Shown here: positions 9,412 to 18,546 of the stretch, one piece after another
How the letters are laid out: each line of letters begins with the position of its first letter
Numbering within the stretch: position 1 is the stretch's first letter
Assembly: GCF_026650985.1 (NCBI RefSeq)
Contig: NZ_CP086239.1
Location: 4,168,501 to 4,232,500 of the forward strand
DNA length: 64,000 nt
Source of the DNA: Clostridium estertheticum
Lineage (GTDB): Bacteria; Bacillota; Clostridia; Clostridiales; Clostridiaceae
Direction of reading: 5' to 3'
Position numbers and translations under genes: made by a program
The notes under the pieces: model-generated
Told to the model about the DNA's origin: nothing
Database searches by the model: none
The model's input: only the letters and a program-made list of their open reading frames with translations

Positions 9412-9930
9412 ATGAATCCAATAGTAACAATTAATATGCAAGATGGAAAAGTGATAAAGGCTGAGTTATATCCAGAGGTTGCACCAAACACGGTAAATAA
9501 TTTTATTAGCCTTATAAATAAGGGCTTTTATAATGGACTTGTTTTTCATAGAGTAATTCCAGGATTTATGATTCAAGGTGGCTGTCCTGAAGGAACAGGC
9601 GTTGGTGGACCAGACTATTCTATAAAGGGTGAGTTCTCTTCTAATAAATTTAAAAATGATTTAAAACATTCAACGGGTGTTTTATCAATGGCTAGATCTA
9701 ATGATTCAGATTCAGCAGGAAGCCAGTTCTTTATTATGGTAGCTAATTCTTATCATTTAGATGGAAGTTATGCAGCTTTTGGTAAAGTAACTGAGGGAAT
9801 GGAAAATGCTTTAGAAATAGCTAATGTCAAAAGAGATTTTAGAGATAAACCAAACAAAGAGCAAAAGATAAAAGATATGAGTGTTGATACTTTAGGAATT
9901 AAGTACAGTGAACCAAAAAAAATAAAGTAG
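9412..9930 (+). CDS. Cyclophilin-type peptidyl-prolyl cis-trans isomerase
   Basis: 172 residues with no signal peptide, so cytoplasmic. It catalyses proline cis-trans isomerisation in protein folding. The cyclophilin core is clear: FHRVIPGFMIQGG (catalytic Arg and the hydrophobic cleft, near residue 44), GVLSMARS, SAGSQFFIM and a DGSYAAFGKV-type loop. GAGGAGAGG lies 7 bases before the ATG. The next gene starts 41 bp later without a terminator, so the two are probably cotranscribed. Confidence 0.95.
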   Translation: MNPIVTINMQDGKVIKAELYPEVAPNTVNNFISLINKGFYNGLVFHRVIPGFMIQGGCPEGTGVGGPDYSIKGEFSSNKFKNDLKHSTGVLSMARSNDSDSAGSQFFIMVANSYHLDGSYAAFGKVTEGMENALEIANVKRDFRDKPNKEQKIKDMSVDTLGIKYSEPKKIK

Positions 9931-9971
9931 ATATATATAAATAAAATAATAAATTGTAGGGGGAATATAGT

Positions 9972-10349
9972 GTGGATCTTATTAATGAAAAAGTTATCCT
10001 TGCATATGGACTAACTGGTGCAGAGGAAGAAAAATTTAATGATTTACTAGTAAAACAAAATATATTACCTTGCAGAGTAATTGAGAAAAATATGGGTAAC
10101 GTAACAATTAGGGAAGTATTACGAGATGTTAAAAAAACAGAGGGTAATACTGAATTACCTAATGAAAAATTACTTATATTTAGTAACTTTGCAGATAAGG
10201 AATTGTATGAGCTAATTGACGATATAAGACAAATTAAAAGCAGCGATACAATACTTGCAGCAGTTACACCAACATCTATTAATTGGACAGTTAGCTATCT
10301 TATGCATCATCTTATTGCAGAAAGAGAAGCTTACAAGAAAAGTAAATAA
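9972..10349 (+). CDS. DUF3783-like protein of unknown function
   Basis: 125 residues. I place it tentatively with the clostridial DUF3783 family by overall look (short, acidic, containing LLIFSN, LYELIDDIRQI and LAAVTPTSINWT segments). No catalytic motif is evident. The GTG start is supported by GGGGG 8 bases before it. It is likely cotranscribed with the cyclophilin gene and is followed by a long hairpin. Confidence 0.75.
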   Translation: MDLINEKVILAYGLTGAEEEKFNDLLVKQNILPCRVIEKNMGNVTIREVLRDVKKTEGNTELPNEKLLIFSNFADKELYELIDDIRQIKSSDTILAAVTPTSINWTVSYLMHHLIAEREAYKKSK

Positions 10350-10361
10350 GGTACAGGATCC

Positions 10362-10402
10362 AAAATATAAATCTTCTGCTATAAGCAGAGGATTTATATT
10401 TC
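10362..10402 (+). terminator. Long hairpin after DUF3783-like gene
   Basis: AAATATAAATCTTCTGCT pairs with AGCAGAGGATTTATATTT around an ATA loop. The U-tract after it is weak, but the 18-bp stem is strong. Confidence 0.7.
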
Positions 10403-10514
10403 GTTATATATATAAATATAAATTTTAAATAAAAATTTTTATATAGACCAGAAATGGTGTAAAATTGTAATCAAAAGATTAAAAACAATTATTCAATTGG
10501 AAAGGCGGAAAATT

Positions 10515-11180
10515 ATGAGTAGAGTAGGAGACAGAATTAAACAAGTAAGAGAAACAAAAGAGGTAAGCCAAAAACAATTAGGTAAAAAAATTGGAGTTTC
10601 TGAAGGTTTTATTAATGATATTGAATTAGGAAAAAAAGTTATAAATGAAAAACTTTTAGAAAAAATATCTAAAATTTTAGGAGAAGAAATAGAGGATAGA
10701 TCTGTAGCATTTGAAGATGCTTTGGAAAGTGAGGAAAGAAATCCAAAACTTGAGAGACCAATCGCAGGAAAAGTGAATGAAGTTTGGAACGATGCATTTA
10801 GTTCAGTTTTAAAAGATGTCGCTATTTATAAATATGATTTAGTTAAAGCGATAGGTAAGAAACAAATGCCAATAATATCAAATAAAGTAGAAGGATACGC
10901 TCAAGATAAAGTATTATTTTTAGAAATAGAAAATGATGATATGCTTGGGTTCAGGATTTGTAGTGGAGATATTGCTTTTGCACATTTGACTCATGAAATT
11001 GAAAATAATTCTATTTCATTATTAGATTATAATGGAGAAAGAGTATTAAGGCAGATAAAAAAACTAGATAGTAACAAAGTTTTGTTAATAAGTAATAGAA
11101 TTTCATTAAAAACAGATACAGTTCCTCATAATGACATCAAGGTAATTGCAAAACTAGATAGCATACAGTTTAAGTTATAA
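10515..11180 (+). CDS. XRE-family regulator with degenerate S24/LexA-like C-domain
   Basis: 221 residues from the ATG at 10515, which has AAAGGCGGA upstream. A longer TTG-started frame from 10497 would run through that site. Residues 4-60 form a Cro/CI-type helix-turn-helix (QLGKKIGVSEGFINDIELGK). The last about 100 residues resemble the S24 peptidase fold of CI/LexA (EIENDDMLGFRICSGD, then GERVLRQIKK). The nucleophile position of the usual GDSM motif reads DDM, and the expected lysine is not evident, so self-cleavage is unlikely and the domain may only dimerise or sense. Targets are unknown. The gene is not beside any prophage gene. Confidence 0.85.
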   Translation: MSRVGDRIKQVRETKEVSQKQLGKKIGVSEGFINDIELGKKVINEKLLEKISKILGEEIEDRSVAFEDALESEERNPKLERPIAGKVNEVWNDAFSSVLKDVAIYKYDLVKAIGKKQMPIISNKVEGYAQDKVLFLEIENDDMLGFRICSGDIAFAHLTHEIENNSISLLDYNGERVLRQIKKLDSNKVLLISNRISLKTDTVPHNDIKVIAKLDSIQFKL

Positions 11181-11394
11181 TTATTTTTTATGGTAGATAT
11201 ACTATTTATAAATGAAATTTAACAATAACTATAAAAGAAAAATGATTAATTAATAATTAATAGTATTAACAAAATACTACTGATAGTTTATAATAGAAAG
11301 TATGCATGTAATAACAGCTATAAATTAATGGGGAATTAACTATTGATTTTAAAAATAAAGGATAATCAATAGAGGAACAAGGGGGGAGAGTATT

Positions 11395-13194
11395 ATGAAA
11401 GGAACAGTAGTAGCTACTTGGATGAAGACTTGTAGAAAACTTTATGGTGACGATACGGTTAATAATGCGATGAAATCTGTGGGGTGGAATTCTCGGAAAA
11501 TATTTTCACCGGTGGAGAACGTAGATGATATCCAGGTTAAAAATGTAATTGGCGATATATCTAAAAACCAAAATGTACCTATTGATGTATTATGGAGAAC
11601 TATAGGAAAAGATAATTTGACAGCATTTCATAGAGATTTTCCTGCATTTTTTAACACCGAAAATGTATACTCGTTTTTAAAATCGCTGTTTGATATACAT
11701 GTTGTAATGACAAAAAAATTTGCTGGAGCCAAACCACCGTTAGTAGGGATAACTCCAATTTCAAGTAGGGAAGCTATTTTTACTTATAATTCTAAAAGAG
11801 GGATGTTTGATTATTTTTTAGGACTATTAGATGGTACATGTGAGTATTTTAATGAAAAAGTTCAAATTGAGCAATTAGATAAAACTTCAGACAGCTTAAG
11901 TTTAAAACTTACATTTGATAAGGATATTTATTATAAAAAAACATATAAAATTAATAAAATCCTATCATTAGGTTTTATTAATAATACTCATGGTAAAGTA
12001 GGTTTATTTACATTTATTGTAGCTTTAATTGGGGCAATGATGTTAATTGGTACAGGTGATATTTTAAAAGTATTAGGTTTCTCTATCATTTCTGGAGTAG
12101 CATCAAGTCTTGCGTCTTTTATAATGGGAAGACCTGCAAAGCTAATCATGCAAACTATAGACCAGATTAATAGCAATAATTATGTCGAAGATGGAGATAT
12201 AGTTACTGGGGATGAGTACGAAGAGTTATACAAAAACATTAAAAAATATAAAAAAGGATTTAGGGCAGATTTTGTTGAGTTTAAAGGCGTAACTGATGAG
12301 ATGGATACTTTTGCTCAAAATATAAATACGATTTCTAGTAGAATGAAAGATACTTCAGAGGATATATCAGTAGTAGTTGAGCAAATGGCGGATACTTCTG
12401 TAAGTCAAGCTGAGAGTACCGAAAATGCTGTTTTAATCTTAAATGATAATATTAGATCGCTTAAAGATATTGTTAAAAATGAGAATGACAACAAGGATGA
12501 ATTAGAAAAAGCTCTTGAAAAGATAAACAATAGCTATGAAAGCGTAAATAAAACAAGTAAAAATATACTTGGAACTTTAGAAAAATTTCAGGAAGTTAAG
12601 GATAATGGGATAAAGCTTGAAACTAAGGCTCATGACATAACAAGCATAGTATCGATTGTTTCTCAAATTTCTGAGCAAACAAACTTACTTGCTCTTAATG
12701 CATCCATAGAGGCTGCGCGTGCAGGCGAACAAGGAAAAGGATTTGCTGTTGTCGCAGATGAAGTTAGAAAGCTTGCAGAACAGTCTAAGAGCGCTGTAGA
12801 AGAAATCAACAGCAATTTGATTGAGTTTGTTAAGGATATAAATGTACTTGTTGATAAAATTGGTGATCAATATGATATTTTGCAAAATGAGACTAAGGGA
12901 CTAGAGGATGTAAGAGATATAAGTTATGAGGCCACTATGTCTGTTAGAACAGTTTCAACAGCAATGATAGATACTATAAATGATTTAGATAGAGAAGCTA
13001 AATCTATTGCAAACATATATGAAACAATAGAGTCCTTAGCCGCAATTTCAGAGGAAAATTCTGCATCCTCAGAAGAGGTAAGTGCAAGTGTTGGAACTTA
13101 TACAAATGAAATTAAGAAGCTAATAGACAGTATATATGAGTTTAAAAAGATAACAAGTTCATTTAAAGAGGATTTAAAGAAATATAAGATATAG
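11395..13194 (+). CDS. H-NOX haem gas-sensor methyl-accepting chemotaxis protein
   Basis: 599 residues. Residues 1-180 form an H-NOX (HNOB) domain. The proximal haem ligand is H102 ([10 protein letters not shown]), the Y131-x-S133-x-R135 motif binds haem propionates, and P115 is the haem-distorting proline. W9, N74 and Y140 match the distal pocket of the Thermoanaerobacter O2-binding H-NOX. About residues 202-245 are hydrophobic (one hairpin or two helices), with no large extracytoplasmic part. The rest is an MCP signalling domain with the canonical tip ([19 protein letters not shown]). GGGGGGAGAG precedes the ATG. It should sense O2 or NO in the cytoplasm and signal to CheA/CheW. Confidence 0.96.
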   Translation: MKGTVVATWMKTCRKLYGDDTVNNAMKSVGWNSRKIFSPVENVDDIQVKNVIGDISKNQNVPIDVLWRTIGKDNLTAFHRDFPAFFNTENVYSFLKSLFDIHVVMTKKFAGAKPPLVGITPISSREAIFTYNSKRGMFDYFLGLLDGTCEYFNEKVQIEQLDKTSDSLSLKLTFDKDIYYKKTYKINKILSLGFINNTHGKVGLFTFIVALIGAMMLIGTGDILKVLGFSIISGVASSLASFIMGRPAKLIMQTIDQINSNNYVEDGDIVTGDEYEELYKNIKKYKKGFRADFVEFKGVTDEMDTFAQNINTISSRMKDTSEDISVVVEQMADTSVSQAESTENAVLILNDNIRSLKDIVKNENDNKDELEKALEKINNSYESVNKTSKNILGTLEKFQEVKDNGIKLETKAHDITSIVSIVSQISEQTNLLALNASIEAARAGEQGKGFAVVADEVRKLAEQSKSAVEEINSNLIEFVKDINVLVDKIGDQYDILQNETKGLEDVRDISYEATMSVRTVSTAMIDTINDLDREAKSIANIYETIESLAAISEENSASSEEVSASVGTYTNEIKKLIDSIYEFKKITSSFKEDLKKYKI

Positions 13195-13222
13195 CTATTG
13201 TTAGGGAAGCAGGGGAAAGAAT

Positions 13223-13888
13223 ATGGAACAATTACAAAAGAAAGCCGTAACATACCAATGGAAAGATGTTATTAAAAGAGGAATGTTTGCATTAAGCATA
13301 CCATTAATAAGTTTGACATATCCTCTGATTAATCAATATAGAGGAAATACTAACGACTTATCTACATTTGTAGACAAACTCATACCTTTTAATAAGTTCT
13401 TTATATTACCTTATATATCTTGGTATATATTTATAGCAGTTTTTTCGGCTATATTATGTATATATGATAAAGAAAAGTATTTTAAACTACTTATAACGTT
13501 AGACCTAGGTATGATTATATGTTACATAATATACTATTTTTATCCGACATATGTTCCAAGACCAATAATATTAGGAACAGATTTTTTTAGCAATTTGGTT
13601 TTGAGTTTATATGAGGCTGACAACCCTTACAACTGTTTTCCTAGTATTCATGTTTTAAATTCAGTGCTTATAACTTTGTATATTTATGAATCTGAAAAGG
13701 TTAGTAAATGTATAAAGGCAATTTGTACTATTATGTCTTTCTCTATAATTTTATCTACTATGTTTATAAAACAGCATTATTTTGCAGATGTGATTGCAGG
13801 CATAATATTCGCTTTCATTTTGTATTTTTGTTTTAATAATTTGAAATTTAATTTTCATAAAGATGAAAGCATAAGTTATATAGAATAA
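13223..13888 (+). CDS. PAP2-superfamily integral membrane phosphatase/phosphotransferase
   Basis: 221 residues with about six predicted membrane helices. The motifs YVPRP, CFPSIHVLNS and KQHYFADVIAG match the three phosphatase motifs of the PAP2 superfamily, with the IHV and HYFAD variants typical of the Aur1/inositolphosphotransferase-like branch. Such enzymes act on lipid phosphates or transfer phospho-headgroups at the membrane. AGGGGA lies 7 bases before the ATG and the gene begins 28 bp after the H-NOX receptor, so the two may be cotranscribed. The substrate cannot be told. Confidence 0.88.
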   Translation: MEQLQKKAVTYQWKDVIKRGMFALSIPLISLTYPLINQYRGNTNDLSTFVDKLIPFNKFFILPYISWYIFIAVFSAILCIYDKEKYFKLLITLDLGMIICYIIYYFYPTYVPRPIILGTDFFSNLVLSLYEADNPYNCFPSIHVLNSVLITLYIYESEKVSKCIKAICTIMSFSIILSTMFIKQHYFADVIAGIIFAFILYFCFNNLKFNFHKDESISYIE

Positions 13889-13930
13889 TTAAAGGTCTCC
13901 ATGATCAAATCATGGAGACCTTTAATTATT
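13884..13930. terminator. Bidirectional terminator, 22-bp perfect stem
   Basis: AATAATTAAAGGTCTCCATG begins a 22-base arm that is repeated in inverted form after a 3-base loop. The stem includes the PAP2 stop codon and serves the convergent radical-SAM gene as well. Confidence 0.9.
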
Positions 13931-13960
13931 AGAATTTGGAACAGGTTACAATGATATCTA

Positions 13961-14899
13961 TTATATTCCACTTAAATTAAAATTGGGTATAAAATCGGGT
14001 GAGGAAGTTCCACTATCTTGAATAAAACATTTTGTTATCCCTAAGTTTAGGCAGTAGTTTATTAAAGCATCATAATGATCCTGGTTTAGTGGCTTGTTTA
14101 TTTCAGGAAATTCAGTTTCTACATGTAGGGGGGTATATTGATTCATTAAGCTAATATAAACATCATCATTAAAGGTAGTATTTATGAAGTCTATTACTTT
14201 TTTAGAATCAAATAATAAGCCAGGCAGCATTAGATGTCTAATTATTACTCCCTTTTGAATTATCCCATTATCATCAAATTTCACTTTCCCTACTTGTGAG
14301 ACCATTTCAGTAATAATTTTACTTGCAGTATTAAAATAATTAGGTGCTTTTGAATATTTAAGAGCATATTTGTCTGCATAATATTTTAAGTCTGGGAGGT
14401 AAACATCAATGAATCCTTTGAGTGACTTAATCGTGTCTATATTTTCATATCCATTTGAATTATAGAGAATAGGAATACTAAGACCGTTTTGTTTAGCCAG
14501 TTTTAAGGACTCTATTATTTGGGGGACGTAGTGAGTTGGCGTAACTAAATTTATGTTGAGTGCCCCCCTTCTCTGCTGCTCTAAAAAGATTTCACTAAGG
14601 CGAGTTATAGATATTGTTCTTCCATAGCCATCATGACTTATTTTATAATTTTGGCAAAATACACATTTCAGATTACAATTTGAAAAAAATATAGTGCCAG
14701 AACCTAATTCACCTGAAATACAAGGTTCTTCCCAATAATGCAAGGAAACTTTAGCTACTTTTATATACTGAGAAGCGTTGCAATAGCCTAATTCACCATC
14801 TAATCTATTAACAAAACATTTCCTAGGACATAAATTGCATTTTTTTAATATGTCTAGAGAGGTTGAGTCGTATAATTTTTTTGTGTTTTTATTTATCAT
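13961..14899 (-). CDS. Radical-SAM protein, PflA-like (COG1313 type)
   Basis: 312 residues. The radical-SAM cluster motif CNLKCVFCQ (C-x3-C-x2-C) is near residue 74, preceded by an N-terminal cysteine set (CNLCPRKC). The N-terminal cysteines and the LVTPTHYVPQI, YNSNGYE and DVYLPDLKY segments place it with the putative pyruvate-formate-lyase-activating-enzyme-like group (PflX). The true substrate of this group is not established. AAGGAGAT precedes the ATG. It lies 70 bp downstream of the YkvI-type gene on the same strand and is probably its operon partner. Confidence 0.88.
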   Translation of the reverse strand: MINKNTKKLYDSTSLDILKKCNLCPRKCFVNRLDGELGYCNASQYIKVAKVSLHYWEEPCISGELGSGTIFFSNCNLKCVFCQNYKISHDGYGRTISITRLSEIFLEQQRRGALNINLVTPTHYVPQIIESLKLAKQNGLSIPILYNSNGYENIDTIKSLKGFIDVYLPDLKYYADKYALKYSKAPNYFNTASKIITEMVSQVGKVKFDDNGIIQKGVIIRHLMLPGLLFDSKKVIDFINTTFNDDVYISLMNQYTPLHVETEFPEINKPLNQDHYDALINYCLNLGITKCFIQDSGTSSPDFIPNFNLSGI

Positions 14900-14969
14900 T
14901 TTATCTCCTTGCTTTATAATTACAAGTCTTAGAATATATAAGAATTGTACAACTTCGATATATACAATG

Positions 14970-16043
14970 TCAATTCTGTCTTTTAGTAGTTTTCTTATAA
15001 AACAAAATGCATTGAATTAAAAATATAAAACTTATTGCACCAAAACCAGGATAGAGGACTTTGATTAGAGTTTTAAAGCCAATTTGAGAGATAGGCAAAG
15101 CTACAACAAGTATTAATAAAACAGCTTTCTTATAAGAAATATCAAACTTTTTCTCTAGAGTTTTTCCAACACTATAGATATTGGAAACTTCAGTTGAAAA
15201 CATTTCACAAAAGATTACGCAAAGTAGAAGAATTTGCATTAACATGCCAAACCGGTGTGTTATATAAAGAAGGGGAATTTCATATTTAAAAATTTGAGGA
15301 ATATTTAATAAAAGCATTGTATTTATCAAATAGCATAAGATAGTTAGGCCTAAGGCCCCTACGATAACGCCAGGAATAAGAACTCGTTTATGTTTAATTT
15401 CTTGACTTAGGGGGACTAGTACTCCACTACAACATAACATATTAAAACCTGCATAAAGCAAAGCTGAAAAAAACCATTGAGCAGGTATTATATTATTTTT
15501 ATATGAGGCAATCTGCTTTATATAAGTAACACTTACCATATCTTTGTAAAATAGCAAATATAAAACGAATATAGTTACAATAATTGTAATTAAGGTTGGA
15601 ACTATAAATGAATTTATAGTTATTAATCCTTTAGTATCCTTAAGCACGGTATATAAAGAGATTATAGCCATAAGTAAAATTCCTACCCATTTTGAAATAC
15701 CAAAATATTGGTGAAGAAGTGCACCACTTCCGGCTAAGATTACGGCGGCACCACTTACTAAGAAAAAACTTGTGAAAACATCTGTGATTATACCGAAAAA
15801 ACCTGGGCTTACGAGAGTTATAAGCTCGGTATAGGAGCTTAATTTATGTTTTAGGCTAATAGAAACAATGATTGAGCTTACTATAATATAAATTAAACAA
15901 CATACAAGAATACCCCAAAAGCTCACATATCCATAAGTACTGAAAAATTGAGTTATTTCCTGACCAGAAGCAAGTCCTGCACCTACTATAGTACCAATAA
16001 ATACAGCCGCGGTTTGAAATATTAAACCAATTGTTTTTTTCAA
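14970..16043 (-). CDS. YkvI-family multi-pass membrane transporter
   Basis: 357 residues with about ten predicted membrane helices. The opening (VFIGTIVGAGLASGQEITQF) matches the unwound first helix of APC-fold amino-acid permeases and is characteristic of the YkvI family. The substrate is unknown. The start is TTG, chosen because GGAGGAGAT lies 5 bases upstream and the next codons give a natural N-terminus (MKKTIGLIF). It is first in a probable two-gene unit with the PflA-like radical-SAM gene, reading away from the lipoprotein gene. Confidence 0.88.
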   Translation of the reverse strand: MKKTIGLIFQTAAVFIGTIVGAGLASGQEITQFFSTYGYVSFWGILVCCLIYIIVSSIIVSISLKHKLSSYTELITLVSPGFFGIITDVFTSFFLVSGAAVILAGSGALLHQYFGISKWVGILLMAIISLYTVLKDTKGLITINSFIVPTLITIIVTIFVLYLLFYKDMVSVTYIKQIASYKNNIIPAQWFFSALLYAGFNMLCCSGVLVPLSQEIKHKRVLIPGVIVGALGLTILCYLINTMLLLNIPQIFKYEIPLLYITHRFGMLMQILLLCVIFCEMFSTEVSNIYSVGKTLEKKFDISYKKAVLLILVVALPISQIGFKTLIKVLYPGFGAISFIFLIQCILFYKKTTKRQN

Positions 16044-16255
16044 GATATCTCCTCCACAAAATTATTAAATTTAGAGTCACACTTAAATAAGATGCTTATA
16101 TTTATAAATATATGTGTGTTATTTAATAAAAAATAATTATTTCAATGAAAATAATAATTATATAAATTAAAAATTTAGTTTGAGGGAAACTATAATATAA
16201 CAAATTATTTTAATTTATAAATATAATTAAAATTGAATTGAAAGGAGTGAAAATA

Positions 16256-17335
16256 TTGAAAAAATTTTTAAGCTGTTTATTAATACTGCTTTGTATTTTG
16301 TCTATCGCGGGATGCTCAAATAAAGAGGAAAAAGATAAGCCAAAAGTAAATACATTTGAACTTAAAACTGCAAGCAATGTAGTTTTAAGTTATATGAATT
16401 TTATAATGAAAGAAGATTTTGAAAATGGTAAAAAATTATATACTAAGGATTTGTATCGTAAAGCTACTGATTTGCCAATTAGCACTATGAAGATAAAAGG
16501 TTATAAAGTTACAGAAAGTAATGAGATTGGCAGAAGTGGAGTTTTTAAGGTAAGGGTTACTAGGACATCTATAGGTAGTTCATTATCTTGCGTGGATGAA
16601 TATTCTATTAAAATTGTTAAGGATGGAGCTGAATATAAAATAAGCGAAATTACGAATACACCACAAAAGGAAGCTTTTCTAGAAGGTACAGGCATTAGAT
16701 TTCGAGATAAAAAAAATGTAAAGACAAATCTAATTATTGATGTATCAGGAATCCCTAAATATTCATACTCAAAGGATGATGGAGCAAGGCTATATAAAAT
16801 AATGGTACCATTAAAAGAATTTGGACCTATAAATTTTAGCTATGAAGGAGATAAAATTGCATTTAGTACTTATAACAAAAATACTTTTATTGGTATTGTC
16901 AATATCGATGAGTCTCTTGAAGTTCAAGCTCAGGGAAATGCAGATCAATCAGGTCAATCATCACAAAGCGGTGGATCCGGGGTAATGGCTAAAGAAAAAC
17001 CAATAGGAAAGGATTTAATACCAATAGATTTATTATTTGATTGCAAAGTCGAATTTATGACATTTTCAATGGATGAAAAATTTTTACTTGTACAATATAA
17101 TAGTGAAAAAACTGGGAAATGTATTAGAGTTTATAAAGTAGACAATGGGGATATGATTCCAATTAATTTTGAAAAAGATTATCCTATAGAAAAGGTTCAA
17201 ATAATATTTTCTTCTTTCGGCGAGGATAATATGACATATGAAGTAATCCCTAAACCAAATAGTAATGGAGCAGAAGGAGATATTATTGGAAAATGGAAAT
17301 TAAGTTTAAAGGATTTTACCGTGAAAAAGCTATAA
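16256..17335 (+). CDS. Secreted lipoprotein of unknown function
   Basis: 359 residues from the TTG at 16256, because AAAGGAG (16241-16247) lies 8 bases ahead; a longer frame from 16238 would read through the ribosome-binding site. The signal peptide (KKFLSCLLILLCILSIAGC) ends in a lipobox IAGC, so the mature protein is anchored at the outer face of the membrane. A low-complexity Q/S/G linker (QSGQSSQSGGSG) lies near residue 230 and separates two beta-rich parts. I recognise no named domain. Confidence 0.85.
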   Translation: MKKFLSCLLILLCILSIAGCSNKEEKDKPKVNTFELKTASNVVLSYMNFIMKEDFENGKKLYTKDLYRKATDLPISTMKIKGYKVTESNEIGRSGVFKVRVTRTSIGSSLSCVDEYSIKIVKDGAEYKISEITNTPQKEAFLEGTGIRFRDKKNVKTNLIIDVSGIPKYSYSKDDGARLYKIMVPLKEFGPINFSYEGDKIAFSTYNKNTFIGIVNIDESLEVQAQGNADQSGQSSQSGGSGVMAKEKPIGKDLIPIDLLFDCKVEFMTFSMDEKFLLVQYNSEKTGKCIRVYKVDNGDMIPINFEKDYPIEKVQIIFSSFGEDNMTYEVIPKPNSNGAEGDIIGKWKLSLKDFTVKKL

Positions 17336-17387
17336 TTAATACACTCACTATGGAGATAAGGTATAATTAACATAAGTTTAGAAAATA

Positions 17388-17418
17388 GATAACTAGTCTA
17401 ACGGCTAGTTATTTGTTT
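17388..17418 (+). terminator. Terminator after lipoprotein gene
   Basis: ATAACTAGTC pairs with GGCTAGTTAT around a TAAC loop, followed by TTGTTT. Confidence 0.7.
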
Positions 17419-17450
17419 GAATATTTTTTTAAAAAGAAAGGAAGACGTTA

Positions 17451-18380
17451 GTGGAGAATTTATGGAATGATAAAAGATATTTTAGTTTGAATTATTTTCT
17501 AAGGGAAAAGTTCGGTAGTAAGGTTTTTAAAATTGCTTTAGATGCTGGGTTTTCTTGTCCTAATAGAGATGGAACTATTAGTAGTGGGGGGTGTCTGTTT
17601 TGTAGCGAAAGGGGCTCCGGAGATTTCGCTGGTAATAGAAAGTTTTCTATTACAAGACAATTTGAAGATATAAAAATTATGATGAGTAAGAAATGGAAAT
17701 CCGGAAAGTATATTGCTTATTTTCAAGCGTATACCAATACATATGCAAGTATTGATGTGTTAAGGGGAAAATATGAGGAAGCGGTATCACAAGATGGTGT
17801 AGTGGCACTTGCTATAGCTACACGGCCTGATTGCTTAGATAATGATGTATTAGACTTAATAGAGGAATATTCACACAAAGTGTATACGTGGGTGGAATTA
17901 GGACTGCAGACGAGTTCTGATGAAAGTGCAAAAATTATTAATAGAGGTTATAAGTTACATAAATTTGAAGAGGCATTAACCGAGCTTAATAAAAGAAATA
18001 TTGATGTGGTGGTTCATACTATATTTGGACTTCCTGGGGAAAGTGCTCAGGATATGCTTAAAACAATAGATTATGTTTCACATAAAGATATAAAGGGTAT
18101 AAAGCTACATTTGCTTCATCTTATGGAAAATACGCCTATGGTTGAGCTCTATAAGCAAAAAAAACTTGAATTTTTGAATCAAGCTGAGTATGTAGATATT
18201 ATTTGTAAAACAATTACTATGCTTCCGCCTAATATGGTTATACATAGATTAACAGGGGACGCACCAAGGGAGTTATTAATAGGTCCTATGTGGAGTTTAA
18301 AAAAATGGGAAGTATTAAATGATATAGATAACAAATTGAAGGAGTTGGATTTATATCAAGGAAAAAACTTTATAGGTTAA
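17451..18380 (+). CDS. TIGR01212-family (YhcC-like) radical-SAM protein
   Basis: 309 residues. The unusual wide cluster motif CPNRDGTISSGGCLFC is near residue 33 and defines the TIGR01212/YhcC family, which has an Elp3-related radical-SAM core. The IFGLPGESAQDMLKT and HRLTGDAPRELLIGPMW segments are also typical. The reaction is unknown. The GTG start has AAAGGAAG about 8 bases upstream. It sits alone between the lipoprotein terminator and the ABC ATPase gene. Confidence 0.92.
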   Translation: MENLWNDKRYFSLNYFLREKFGSKVFKIALDAGFSCPNRDGTISSGGCLFCSERGSGDFAGNRKFSITRQFEDIKIMMSKKWKSGKYIAYFQAYTNTYASIDVLRGKYEEAVSQDGVVALAIATRPDCLDNDVLDLIEEYSHKVYTWVELGLQTSSDESAKIINRGYKLHKFEEALTELNKRNIDVVVHTIFGLPGESAQDMLKTIDYVSHKDIKGIKLHLLHLMENTPMVELYKQKKLEFLNQAEYVDIICKTITMLPPNMVIHRLTGDAPRELLIGPMWSLKKWEVLNDIDNKLKELDLYQGKNFIG

Positions 18381-18546
18381 CAATATTAATAAACAAGGCC
18401 TAGATTACTATAGTATCAATTTGTGTCTTTCTACAAATTAGCTTCACCACTTTTGGGGGTATTGGGAATAGATAAATGTGATTTAAAGGATTACAATATA
18501 GGTATATTGAAAATCATTTAAAACAAACATATAGGGGGAATATATT

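Noticed and set aside
10515-11180. Prophage CI repressor
   Set aside because: No integrase, attachment site or phage genes nearby, and the self-cleavage residues are missing.
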